Shown here one piece after another: positions 17,149 through 25,294 of a DNA stretch of 63,201 nucleotides. Position numbers and translations under genes: made by a program. The stretch is from positions 1 through 63,201 of the forward strand of contig JAFTWV010000001.1 in NCBI GenBank assembly GCA_017465155.1, in the 5' to 3' direction. The stretch's first letter is position 1. Each line of letters begins with the position of its first letter. The DNA is from Clostridia bacterium (GTDB taxonomy: Bacteria > Bacillota > Clostridia > Christensenellales > Aristaeellaceae). The notes beneath the pieces were generated by a model. It saw only the letters and a list, made by a program, of their open reading frames with translations, ran no database searches and was not told the DNA's origin.

Positions 17149-18702
17149 ATGGATCTGTTTATCAAGCTCGGTTTGCTCGTCGTGTTCTTTGGTATGACCA
17201 TTGCCATCGGCCTATACTGCCGAAAACACTCCACGGACGTGAATGGCTTCGTCCTCGGCGGACGCAGCGTCGGCCCTTGGCTGACGGCGTTTGCATACGG
17301 CACATCTTACTTCTCGGCTGTGGTGTTTGTTGGCTATGCGGGTCAGTTCGGCTGGAAGTACGGCATCGCTGCAACCTGGGCTGGCATTGGCAATGCGCTG
17401 ATCGGCTCGCTGATGGCTTGGGCCTTCCTGGGCCGTCGTACCCGCGTCATGACCCAGCATCTGGACAGCGCCACCATGCCGCAGTTCTTTGAGGCGCGCT
17501 TTAACTCGAAGGCCTTGAAGCTGGCGGCCTCGGCGATCATCTTCATTTTCCTGATTCCCTATACTGCTTCGCTGTATAACGGCCTCAGCCGCCTGTTCGG
17601 CATGGCCTTTGACATTGACTACTCCGTATGCGTCATCGTCATGGCGGTGCTGACGGCGATCTACGTCATCGCGGGCGGCTACATGGCGACAGCCATCAAC
17701 GACTTCATCCAGGGCATCATCATGATTGGCGGCATCATCGCGGTCATCGCAGCGGTGCTGAATGGTCAGGGCGGCTTCATGGAGGCGCTGAACAAGCTGG
17801 GTCAGGTGTCCGACCCTGCGGTGTCTACCACACCGGGTGTGTTTGCCTCCTTCTTCGGTCCCGATCCGCTGAATCTGTTGGGCGTCGTCCTGCTGACCAG
17901 CCTTGGCACCTGGGGTCTGCCCCAGATGGTGCAGAAGTTCTACGCCATCAAGTCCGAGCAGGCCATCAACAAGGGCATGATCATCTCCACCATCTTTGCG
18001 GCGATCGTCGCGGGAGGGTGCTACTTCCTGGGCGGATTTGGTCGTCTGTTCGATGTGGACGTTGCGACCCAGGGCTATGACGCTGTCGTGCCCACGATGC
18101 TCTCCGGCCTGCCGACCATCCTGATTGCCGTTGTGATCGTGCTGGTGCTGGCGGCCTCCATGTCCACGCTGTCCTCCCTGGTGCTGACTTCCTCTTCTAC
18201 CCTGACGCTGGACTTCATCAAAGGTACCCTCGTCAAGAATATGGATGAAAAGAAGCAGCTGCTGACCATGCGCGGCTTGATCGTGGTGTTCATCCTGATC
18301 TCTGTTGTGCTGGCGATCGTGCAGTACAAGTCCAGCGTCACCTTCATTGCTCAGCTGATGGGCGTGAGCTGGGGCGCGCTGGCAGGCGCATTCCTTGCGC
18401 CATTCCTCTTCGGCCTGTACTGGAAGAAGGCTACCCGTGCTTCCGTCTGGTGCAGCTTTATCTTCTCCACCGTCGTCATGCTTGCCAACATTGTTGCCAA
18501 GCCGATCTTTCCGGCGATGCTGCAGAGCCCCATCAATGCGGGCGCGTTCTGCATGATCGCTGGTCTGATTATCGTCCCGGTCGTCAGCCTGATCACTCCC
18601 AAGATGGACAAGGCGTACGTCGACCAGGTATTCTCCTGCTATGACCGGACTGTGACTGTGCATGTCACGGATTCCATCGGCGATACTCAACCCCAGAAGT
18701 AA
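17149..18702 (+). CDS. Sodium:solute symporter (SSS family)
   Basis: 517 residues with about 13 hydrophobic segments and the SSS layout: an N-terminal helix, GGRSVGPWLTAFAYGTSYFSAVVFVG, the LIGSLMAWAFLGRRTR loop, YVIAGGYMATAINDFIQG and STLSSLVLTSSSTL, the last two contributing to the sodium site in characterised homologues. ATG follows GAAGGAG. It lies 81 bp after the CoA synthetase and 24 bp before iorA in one apparent operon, so it probably brings in the organic acid or amino acid the operon processes. The exact substrate cannot be read. Confidence 0.88.
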   Translation: MDLFIKLGLLVVFFGMTIAIGLYCRKHSTDVNGFVLGGRSVGPWLTAFAYGTSYFSAVVFVGYAGQFGWKYGIAATWAGIGNALIGSLMAWAFLGRRTRVMTQHLDSATMPQFFEARFNSKALKLAASAIIFIFLIPYTASLYNGLSRLFGMAFDIDYSVCVIVMAVLTAIYVIAGGYMATAINDFIQGIIMIGGIIAVIAAVLNGQGGFMEALNKLGQVSDPAVSTTPGVFASFFGPDPLNLLGVVLLTSLGTWGLPQMVQKFYAIKSEQAINKGMIISTIFAAIVAGGCYFLGGFGRLFDVDVATQGYDAVVPTMLSGLPTILIAVVIVLVLAASMSTLSSLVLTSSSTLTLDFIKGTLVKNMDEKKQLLTMRGLIVVFILISVVLAIVQYKSSVTFIAQLMGVSWGALAGAFLAPFLFGLYWKKATRASVWCSFIFSTVVMLANIVAKPIFPAMLQSPINAGAFCMIAGLIIVPVVSLITPKMDKAYVDQVFSCYDRTVTVHVTDSIGDTQPQK

Positions 18703-18726
18703 TACATCCTGAAGGAGGATTTCTCC

Positions 18727-20463
18727 ATGAAAACCCTGATGCTGGGCAATGAAGCTGTTGCCCGCGGACTTTATGAAGCCGGCTGTTCCTTTGTGTCCAG
18801 CTACCCCGGCACACCGTCCACCGAGATCACCGAGGCCATCGCCAGGTACAAGGAGGTCTACGCAGAGTGGGCTCCCAACGAGAAGGTCGCCATGGAGGCT
18901 GCCTTCGGTGCGTCCCTCGCGGGCAAGCGCAGCTTCTGCGGCATGAAGCATGTGGGCCTGAATGTGGCCGCTGACCCTCTGTTCACCATCAGCTATACCG
19001 GCGTGAATGCCGGTATGGTCATCGGCGTGGCGGACGATGCGGGCATGCATTCTTCCCAGAATGAGCAGGATTCCCGCCATTATGCCCGTGCGGCGAAGAT
19101 CCCCATGCTGGAGCCTGCGGATTCCGCCGAGGCTATCGCCTTTGCGAAGCTGGCGTACGAGATGTCCGAGCAGTTCGACACTCCTGTGCTGCTGAAGATG
19201 TGCACTCGTGTATCTCACAGCCAGAGTGTCGTCGAGCCCGGCGAACGCGTGGAATGCGTCAAGGAATATGTGAAGAATCCTTCAAAGTACATCATGATGC
19301 CTGGCAACGCCAAGAAGCGTCACCCCGTGGTGGAGGAGCGTACCAAGGCCCTCGTCGAGTGGGCGGAGACGGCTGAGATCAACCGCGTGGAGGATGGCAA
19401 GGATCATTCCCGCGGCATCATTACTTCCTCAACGGCTTATCAGTACGTCAAGGAAGTCTGCGGCGACAAGTACCCGGTGATGAAGCTGGGCTTGATCTGG
19501 CCCCTGCCGGAGAAGAAGATCCGCGACTTTGCCGCTTCTGTGGACGAGGTCGTCATCGTCGAAGAGCTGGACAGCTTCATCGAGGCCCACTGCCGCGATC
19601 TGGGTATCACCGTCAAGGGCAAGGAGATCTTCCCCTGCATTGACGAATTTAGCCAGAACCTTGTGGCGGAGAAGCTGGGCGAAGTTGCACCCTGCGCTGG
19701 TTGCAGGGTAGGGGATGCGATCCCCGCCCGTCCCCCGGTGATGTGCGCCGGATGCCCCCATCGCGGCCTCTTCTACACGCTGGCCAAGAACAAGATCACT
19801 GTTCTCGGTGATATCGGCTGTTACACCCTGGGTGCGGTGGCTCCGCTGGCAGCGGTGGATTCCGTCATCTGCATGGGCGCGTCCGTGTCTGGCGCCCATG
19901 GATTCACCAAGGCTCTGGAGGGCAAGGCGGACGGCAAGACCGTGGCGGTCATCGGCGACTCCACCTTCATGCACTCCGGCATTACCGGTCTGGTCAACGT
20001 TGCCTACAATGAGTCCAATGCCACGATCATCATCGTGGACAACTCCATCACCGGCATGACCGGTCATCAGCAGAACCCCACCACCGGCATGAACCTCAAG
20101 GGCGATCCCTGCACGAAGATCGACCTGGAGACCCTCTGCCGTGCCGTCGGCATCCGCCGCGTGCGCGTGGTGGATCCTTACGACCTCAAGCAGACCGAGG
20201 ACGCCATCAAGGAAGAACTGGCTGCGCCGGAGGCTTCCGTCATCATCAGCCGCCGTCCCTGCGCGCTGCTGAAGTACGTCAAGCATAACAAGCCCGTCAA
20301 GGTGGATGCGGATAAGTGCCGCTCCTGCAAGATGTGCATGAAGATCGGCTGCCCCGCCATCTCCATGAAGGATGGCAAGGCCATGATTGACAATACCCTG
20401 TGCACCGGCTGTGGCGTTTGCACTCAGCTGTGCCACTTCGACGCGCTGAAGGAGGCCGAGTAA
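18727..20463 (+). CDS. iorA: Indolepyruvate:ferredoxin oxidoreductase, alpha subunit
   Basis: 578 residues. With IorB this enzyme oxidatively decarboxylates aryl pyruvates (indolepyruvate, phenylpyruvate and relatives) to aryl-acetyl-CoA and passes electrons to ferredoxin; the reverse, reductive carboxylation, is also possible. The N-terminal pyrimidine-binding domain has SSYPGTPSTEI and a conserved FCGMKHVGLNVAADPLF stretch. The TPP domain has GDIGCYTLG and GDSTFMHSGITGL. The C-terminus has two 4Fe-4S motifs (CRSCKMCMKIGCP and CTGCGVCTQLC). ATG follows AAGGAGG. It lies one base from iorB. Confidence 0.95.
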   Translation: MKTLMLGNEAVARGLYEAGCSFVSSYPGTPSTEITEAIARYKEVYAEWAPNEKVAMEAAFGASLAGKRSFCGMKHVGLNVAADPLFTISYTGVNAGMVIGVADDAGMHSSQNEQDSRHYARAAKIPMLEPADSAEAIAFAKLAYEMSEQFDTPVLLKMCTRVSHSQSVVEPGERVECVKEYVKNPSKYIMMPGNAKKRHPVVEERTKALVEWAETAEINRVEDGKDHSRGIITSSTAYQYVKEVCGDKYPVMKLGLIWPLPEKKIRDFAASVDEVVIVEELDSFIEAHCRDLGITVKGKEIFPCIDEFSQNLVAEKLGEVAPCAGCRVGDAIPARPPVMCAGCPHRGLFYTLAKNKITVLGDIGCYTLGAVAPLAAVDSVICMGASVSGAHGFTKALEGKADGKTVAVIGDSTFMHSGITGLVNVAYNESNATIIIVDNSITGMTGHQQNPTTGMNLKGDPCTKIDLETLCRAVGIRRVRVVDPYDLKQTEDAIKEELAAPEASVIISRRPCALLKYVKHNKPVKVDADKCRSCKMCMKIGCPAISMKDGKAMIDNTLCTGCGVCTQLCHFDALKEAE

Positions 20464-20464
20464 C

Positions 20465-21037
20465 ATGAATACGAAGAATATCATGATCGTCGGCGTGGGC
20501 GGCCAGGGCAGTCTGCTGGCCTCCAAGCTCCTGGGCAGATTGCTGTTGACCAAGGGCTATGATATCAAGGTGTCTGAAGTGCATGGCATGAGCCAGCGCG
20601 GCGGCAGCGTCGTCACCTATGTGCGCTTTGGCGACAAGGTGTATTCCCCTGTGATCGACAAGGGCGAGGCAGACTACATCGTCTCCTTCGAGCTCCTGGA
20701 GGCTGCCCGTTGGACGGAATACCTCCGCCCTGAAGGTAAACTGGTCACCAATATCCAGCAGATCAATCCCATGCCGGTCATCATCGGCGCGGCGGAATAC
20801 CCCGCCGATCTGGCGGCCAAGATGCAATCTGCCGGCATCCAGGTGGACGCCTTCGACGCGCTGACCTTGGCTGAGCAGGCGGGCTCCTCCAAGGCGGTCA
20901 ACATCGTGCTGATGGGCCACCTGAGCCGCAACTTTGACTTCACCCTGGACGAGTGGATGGACGCCATCGAAAAGAGCGTTCCCGCGAAGTTCCTTGAGCT
21001 CAACAAGAAGGCCTTCATGCTGGGCCGCGAAGCCTGA
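20465..21037 (+). CDS. iorB: Indolepyruvate:ferredoxin oxidoreductase, beta subunit
   Basis: 190 residues of the gamma-type subunit domain that pairs with IorA. Visible motifs: GVGGQGSLLASKLLG near the N-terminus and the conserved SEVHGMSQRGGSVVTYVRFG, both standard for IorB. Length is normal for the family. The start codon immediately follows the iorA stop. It forms the CoA-binding part of the complex with its neighbour. Confidence 0.95.
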   Translation: MNTKNIMIVGVGGQGSLLASKLLGRLLLTKGYDIKVSEVHGMSQRGGSVVTYVRFGDKVYSPVIDKGEADYIVSFELLEAARWTEYLRPEGKLVTNIQQINPMPVIIGAAEYPADLAAKMQSAGIQVDAFDALTLAEQAGSSKAVNIVLMGHLSRNFDFTLDEWMDAIEKSVPAKFLELNKKAFMLGREA

Positions 21038-21088
21038 TTTCGTACCCATACGCCGAGTGCGTTCAATCTATATTGGGAGATGATTTCC

Positions 21089-22387
21089 ATGGCAAACTAC
21101 TATCAGCCAGAGATCGAAACCGCATCGCGGGAGCAGATCGTAGCCTGGCAGAACGAGCGCCTGTTGAAGCAGGTGCAGCACGTGTGGGACAATGTGCCCT
21201 ACTACCGTGCGAAAATGGAAGAGAAGGGCGTCACCCCTGCGGACATCAAGTCCATTGATGACCTGCACAAGCTGCCCTTCCTGACTAAGGCCGACCTGCG
21301 GGATGCCTATCCCTACGGCCTGTGCGCCAAGCCCCTGAGCGAGTGCGTGCGCATCCAGTCCACCTCTGGCACCACCGGTCGCCGCGTGGTGGCGTTCTAC
21401 ACCCAGCACGACGTTGACCTGTGGGAAGACTGCTGCGCCCGCGCCATCGTTGCGGCCGGCGGAACCAAGGAAGATGTGGTGCAGGTGGCTTATGGCTACG
21501 GCCTGTTCACCGGCGGCCCTGGTCTGAATGGCGGCTCCCATAAGGTGGGCTGCCTGACGCTGCCCATGTCCTCCGGCAACACCGAGCGTCAGCTGACCTT
21601 CATGACCGACCTGGAGGCCACCATCCTGTGCTGCACGCCCTCCTACGCCCAGTACCTGGCGGAGAGCATCGAGGAAGCGGGCCTGCGGGACAAGATCAAG
21701 CTCAAGGCCGGCATCTTCGGCGCGGAAGCTTGGTCCGAGGAGATGCGCCATGACATCGAGAATCGTCTCGGCATCAAGGCCTATGATATTTACGGCCTGA
21801 CCGAGACCTCCGGCCCCGGCGTCTCCTTTGAGTGCTGCGAGCAGACCGGCATGCACATCAACGAGGATCACTTCATTGCTGAGATCATCAATCCCGAGAC
21901 TGGTGAAGTTCTTCCCGAGGGTGAAAAGGGAGAGCTTGTATTCACCTCCATTACCAAGGAAGCCTTCCCCCTGCTGCGCTACCGCACCCGCGACATCTGC
22001 GTGCTGACCCGCAAGAAGTGCTCCTGCGGCCGCACCCATGTCAAGATGTCCAAGCCCATGGGCCGCAGCGACGATATGCTGATCGTCAAGGGCGTGAACG
22101 TATTCCCGTCCCAGATCGAGACTGTGCTGATGGAGCAGGGCTACCCGGCAAACTATCAGATCATCGTCGACCGCGTGAACCACTCCGACACCCTGGAGGT
22201 GTTGGTCGAGATGGCGCCGGACAAGTTCTCCGACTCCCTGGCCGAGATCGCCGAGCAGGAGAAGAAGCTCGTCGGCGCCCTCAAGGCCATGCTGGGCATC
22301 TTTGCAAAGGTGCGTATCGTGTCGCCCAAGAGCATCACCCGCTCCGAGGGCAAGGCGGTGCGTGTGATCGACAAGCGCAAGATTTAA
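21089..22387 (+). CDS. paaK: Phenylacetate-CoA ligase-type adenylate-forming enzyme
   Basis: 432 residues, matching PaaK length. It converts phenylacetate or a related aryl acid plus ATP and CoA to the CoA ester, or can run backwards to yield ATP from the CoA ester. Motifs: NVPYYRAKM near the N-terminus, STSGTTGRRVVAFYT (P-loop), YGLTETSGPG, the TRKKCSCGRTH turn and the C-terminal LIVKGVNVFPSQIE. The ATG at 21089 has GGGAG at 9 nt; the ATG at 21080 is too close to it. It directly follows iorAB, whose product is an aryl-acetyl-CoA, so the functional link is strong. Confidence 0.9.
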   Translation: MANYYQPEIETASREQIVAWQNERLLKQVQHVWDNVPYYRAKMEEKGVTPADIKSIDDLHKLPFLTKADLRDAYPYGLCAKPLSECVRIQSTSGTTGRRVVAFYTQHDVDLWEDCCARAIVAAGGTKEDVVQVAYGYGLFTGGPGLNGGSHKVGCLTLPMSSGNTERQLTFMTDLEATILCCTPSYAQYLAESIEEAGLRDKIKLKAGIFGAEAWSEEMRHDIENRLGIKAYDIYGLTETSGPGVSFECCEQTGMHINEDHFIAEIINPETGEVLPEGEKGELVFTSITKEAFPLLRYRTRDICVLTRKKCSCGRTHVKMSKPMGRSDDMLIVKGVNVFPSQIETVLMEQGYPANYQIIVDRVNHSDTLEVLVEMAPDKFSDSLAEIAEQEKKLVGALKAMLGIFAKVRIVSPKSITRSEGKAVRVIDKRKI

Positions 22388-22399
22388 GGAGGTGCGGAC

Positions 22400-22831
22400 A
22401 TGAGCGTTCATCAGATTTCTGTGTTTCTGGAAAACCGTGCCGGTCAGCTGGCGGAAGTGACCAAGCTCCTGGCGGAGAACGGCATCGACATGCGCGCCAT
22501 CTCCATCGCGGAAACGAAGGACTACGGCGTGCTTCGCCTGATCGTGGATGATACCGACAAGGCTACTGAGGCGCTGCTGGCTTCCGGGTGCATCCTCTCC
22601 AAGACCCCGGTGACGGTGGTCTGTGTGCCTGATCAGGCGGGCGGCCTGGCTCCTGTGCTGGCGGTGCTGGCGGAGGGCAATCTGGACGTGGAGTACATGT
22701 ACTCCCTCTTCACCCACAAGGAGGGGAAGGCCTATATGGTCTTCCGCATCTCCGATGAAGAGAAATTCTGCGCGCTGCTGGCAGCCCACGGCATCCAGAC
22801 GGCGGACAAGGACGAGCTGGGCCTGAAGTAA
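22400..22831 (+). CDS. Double ACT-domain protein
   Basis: 143 residues made of two ACT domains in tandem (about 1-66 and 70-140). The first has ISVFLENRAGQLAEVTKLL, with the Gly-Gln turn where amino acids bind in ACT domains. There is no attached enzyme domain. Stand-alone ACT pairs are common at the end of iorAB/paaK operons and probably sense an amino acid such as Phe, Tyr or Trp; the ligand is inferred. ATG has AAGGAGG upstream. Last gene before the operon terminator. Confidence 0.9.
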   Translation: MSVHQISVFLENRAGQLAEVTKLLAENGIDMRAISIAETKDYGVLRLIVDDTDKATEALLASGCILSKTPVTVVCVPDQAGGLAPVLAVLAEGNLDVEYMYSLFTHKEGKAYMVFRISDEEKFCALLAAHGIQTADKDELGLK

Positions 22832-22841
22832 ACGGATATGC

Positions 22842-22875
22842 GAAGCCGGAAGGGGAGTCCTCCGGCTTCCTTTTT
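22842..22875 (+). terminator. Terminator of the iorAB operon
   Basis: GAAGCCGGA pairs with TCCGGCTTC, followed by C and five T, 10 bp after the stop codon. Confidence 0.9.
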
Positions 22876-22907
22876 GCGCAAAAGTTTTTTGAATGTAGGA
22901 TTTGGCC

Positions 22908-22936
22908 TTTACATGGCCAGAACGCTGTGGTATAAT
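22908..22936 (+). promoter_or_regulatory. Promoter for the ABC importer operon
   Basis: TTTACA, 17-bp spacer, perfect TATAAT, 58 bp before the start codon of the binding protein. Confidence 0.85.
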
Positions 22937-22994
22937 GACCATAACCGATATGGTTCGTTGTAAACCTATATTCAAATGCAAGGAGGACCCCCAC

Positions 22995-24194
22995 ATGAAG
23001 AAGCTCGTTTCCATGCTTCTGGCTCTGGTGATGGTACTGTCTCTGTGCTCTTTCGCTGCTGCGGAAGACTACTCCGATGTGACCATCCGCATCTACTCCA
23101 ACTCCAACTCCACCGAGCGCGCCACTTGGCTGAAGGAAGCGGCCAAGCAGGCTGGCTTCACCATCTCCATGGATGACTCTTCTGTCATCTCCGGTGACGT
23201 GGCTGCCGTGCAGGCTGCCAATGAGAACAAGGACGGCGACATTCTCTTCGGCCTGAACGAAGTCCGCTGGTCCCAGGTCATCAACGGCACCTACGAGAAT
23301 CTGAAGGTCATCGACTGGACTCCCTCCTGGGCGGAGCAGGTCGGCCAGTATAAATATGACGGCAAGGCTTACGGCCTGGTCATCCAGAACATCCTGATGC
23401 TCTACCGTACTGACGATCTGGGCACCAAGGGCGCCGAGCTGAAGTTCGAGCACTGGGCTGACATCGTCAACTGCGGCTACACCTGGTATCGTCAGGGCAA
23501 GGTAGGCGGTACTACCAACGGCAACATCAACAATTCCATGCTGTATGCCTTCACCGATCCTGCCAGCCCCGCCGGCGGCATCTCCATCGACGGCTGGAAG
23601 ACGCTGTGGGCCTACTGCCAGGGCGGCGTGTTCACCGGCGACAGCTATGGCTTCGATCCCCTGAACCGCGGCGAGGTGCAGGTTTCCACCTTCTACTCCT
23701 CTTCTCTGTACGGCAAGGTTGACGACGCAGCTTCCGGCTCCGAGAATCCCCTCGTCGGCGCTCTGGAACCCGAAAACTGGGCGCTGGTCGACATCGCTGA
23801 CGGCACTTACTACATCGCCGAGTATCTGGGCGTCCTCGACCGTGAGGGCCGCACCGCTGAAGAGACCGAGGTCGTGAAGGCCTTTGCCGAGTGGTTCGGC
23901 TCTGCCGAGACCCAGGCTGCATGGGCGGACGAGTTTGACTCCTTCCCCTGCAATCAGGGCGCTGTGGAAGAAATCTACGGCGAGGAGATCCCCCAGATCT
24001 ACACTCTCAAGAACTTCGCGCTGAACAAGGTTCCCGGCACCGACATGACCTATGCCGAGTACGTGGGCGCGCACTCCTCTGAGTGGACCAACATCATGAC
24101 CAATCTGGGCTTCTACTGGGCTGACAACTCTGCCGCCCCTGCCGAGCCCGATTGGGACAACCTGGACTGGGCGACGCTGACTCAGGCCAAGTAA
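22995..24194 (+). CDS. ABC transporter substrate-binding protein (type 2 periplasmic-binding fold)
   Basis: 399 residues with a Sec signal peptide (MKKLVSMLLALVMVLSLCSF, then AAAED as probable cleavage site). The Cys at position 18 is preceded by Leu-Ser-Leu, not a good lipobox, so membrane attachment is unclear. The mature part resembles the iron(III)/thiamine/2-aminoethylphosphonate group of binding proteins (an early strand with NSNSTERATWLKEAAKQAG and a GDILFGLNEVRW turn). ATG has AGGAGG at 8 nt. The next two genes encode the ATPase and a fused permease of the same class. The ligand cannot be decided. Confidence 0.85.
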   Translation: MKKLVSMLLALVMVLSLCSFAAAEDYSDVTIRIYSNSNSTERATWLKEAAKQAGFTISMDDSSVISGDVAAVQAANENKDGDILFGLNEVRWSQVINGTYENLKVIDWTPSWAEQVGQYKYDGKAYGLVIQNILMLYRTDDLGTKGAELKFEHWADIVNCGYTWYRQGKVGGTTNGNINNSMLYAFTDPASPAGGISIDGWKTLWAYCQGGVFTGDSYGFDPLNRGEVQVSTFYSSSLYGKVDDAASGSENPLVGALEPENWALVDIADGTYYIAEYLGVLDREGRTAEETEVVKAFAEWFGSAETQAAWADEFDSFPCNQGAVEEIYGEEIPQIYTLKNFALNKVPGTDMTYAEYVGAHSSEWTNIMTNLGFYWADNSAAPAEPDWDNLDWATLTQAK

Positions 24195-24212
24195 TCCACA
24201 GGTAAATCCATC

Positions 24213-24244
24213 AGGGCGAGTCTGAACTGCATCAGGCTCGCCCT
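24213..24244 (+). terminator. Hairpin between binding protein and ATPase genes (attenuator)
   Basis: AGGGCGAG and CTGA pair with TCAG and CTCGCCCT around a 6-nt loop, 18 bp after the stop. Only scattered T follow, so partial termination or 3' protection is likely, raising binding-protein levels over the membrane parts. Confidence 0.6.
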
Positions 24245-24276
24245 ATCCTGTATTTATGGAAGGGAGCATCCTCCTT

Positions 24277-25275
24277 ATGATCGAATTGAAGGATATCGTC
24301 GTTCGCTTCGGCGATTTCGAGGCCCTGCACAACATCAACGTCGAGGTGAAGGAGGGAGAATTCTTCACCTTTCTGGGCCCCTCCGGCTGCGGCAAAACCA
24401 CTACGCTGCGCACCATCACCGGCTTTATTGATCCGGCCGGCGGTACAGTCAATGTGAACGGGCAGGACATCACCCATGTGCCGATTGAGAAGCGCAACAT
24501 CGGTATTGTGTTCCAGTCCTACGCGCTGTTTCCGACGATGACGGTGTATGACAACATTGCCTTTGGCCTGAAGATCCGCAAGCTGAAGAAGGCGGAGGTT
24601 GATCAGAAGGTGCGCGAGATCGCGCGGAAGGTTGATCTGACAGACGAGCAGCTGCAGAAGGCTGTCAGCCAGCTTTCCGGCGGTCAGCAGCAGCGCGTGG
24701 CCATCGCCCGTGCGCTGGTGACGGGCCCGGCCATCATTTGCATGGACGAGCCGCTGTCCAATCTGGATGCGAAGCTCCGCGTGCAGCTGCGCAACGAACT
24801 GAAGAAGATGCAGCGCGATTTCGGCATCACGACCATCTACGTCACCCATGATCAGGAGGAGGCCCTGACGCTGTCCGACCGCATTGCTGTGTTCAATAAG
24901 GGCTTTATCGAGCAGATTGGTACCCCGAACGAGATCTACAATCACTCCGCGACGGAATTTGTGTGCAACTTCATCGGCGATATCAATGCTCTCCCTGCAG
25001 AGGTTACGGAAAAGATGGGGCTGGCGAAGGATGAAAAGCACTTTATCCGCCTGGAGCGTATCCGCGTCAACCAGCCTGCCATCGCGGGCGAATGCTGTGT
25101 GCCGGGCGTGGTGAAGGATTACGAGTATTACGGCCTGTACATCAAGTACCACGTGGATGTGAACGGCACGATCCTCAAGGCGGTGGAGAAAAATGACGGC
25201 GTACACCTTTACCGTCAGGGCGAGAAGGTGTCGCTGGCACTGAGTGCGGCGGACGTGATGTCCTATCCCGCGTGA
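24277..25275 (+). CDS. ABC transporter ATP-binding protein (PotA/FbpC-like)
   Basis: 332 residues. Walker A GPSGCGKTT, Q-loop VFQSYALFP, signature LSGGQQQR, Walker B IICMDEP and switch His in VTHDQEEA are all present, followed by a C-terminal TOBE-like region from about residue 240. This build is that of iron(III), polyamine and sulfate-type importers. The ATG at 24277 has GAAGGGAG about 10 nt upstream; an ATG at 24256 has no ribosome site. It drives import through the downstream fused permease. Confidence 0.92.
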   Translation: MIELKDIVVRFGDFEALHNINVEVKEGEFFTFLGPSGCGKTTTLRTITGFIDPAGGTVNVNGQDITHVPIEKRNIGIVFQSYALFPTMTVYDNIAFGLKIRKLKKAEVDQKVREIARKVDLTDEQLQKAVSQLSGGQQQRVAIARALVTGPAIICMDEPLSNLDAKLRVQLRNELKKMQRDFGITTIYVTHDQEEALTLSDRIAVFNKGFIEQIGTPNEIYNHSATEFVCNFIGDINALPAEVTEKMGLAKDEKHFIRLERIRVNQPAIAGECCVPGVVKDYEYYGLYIKYHVDVNGTILKAVEKNDGVHLYRQGEKVSLALSAADVMSYPA

Positions 25276-25294
25276 CGGAAGGAGGCTGCGACAG

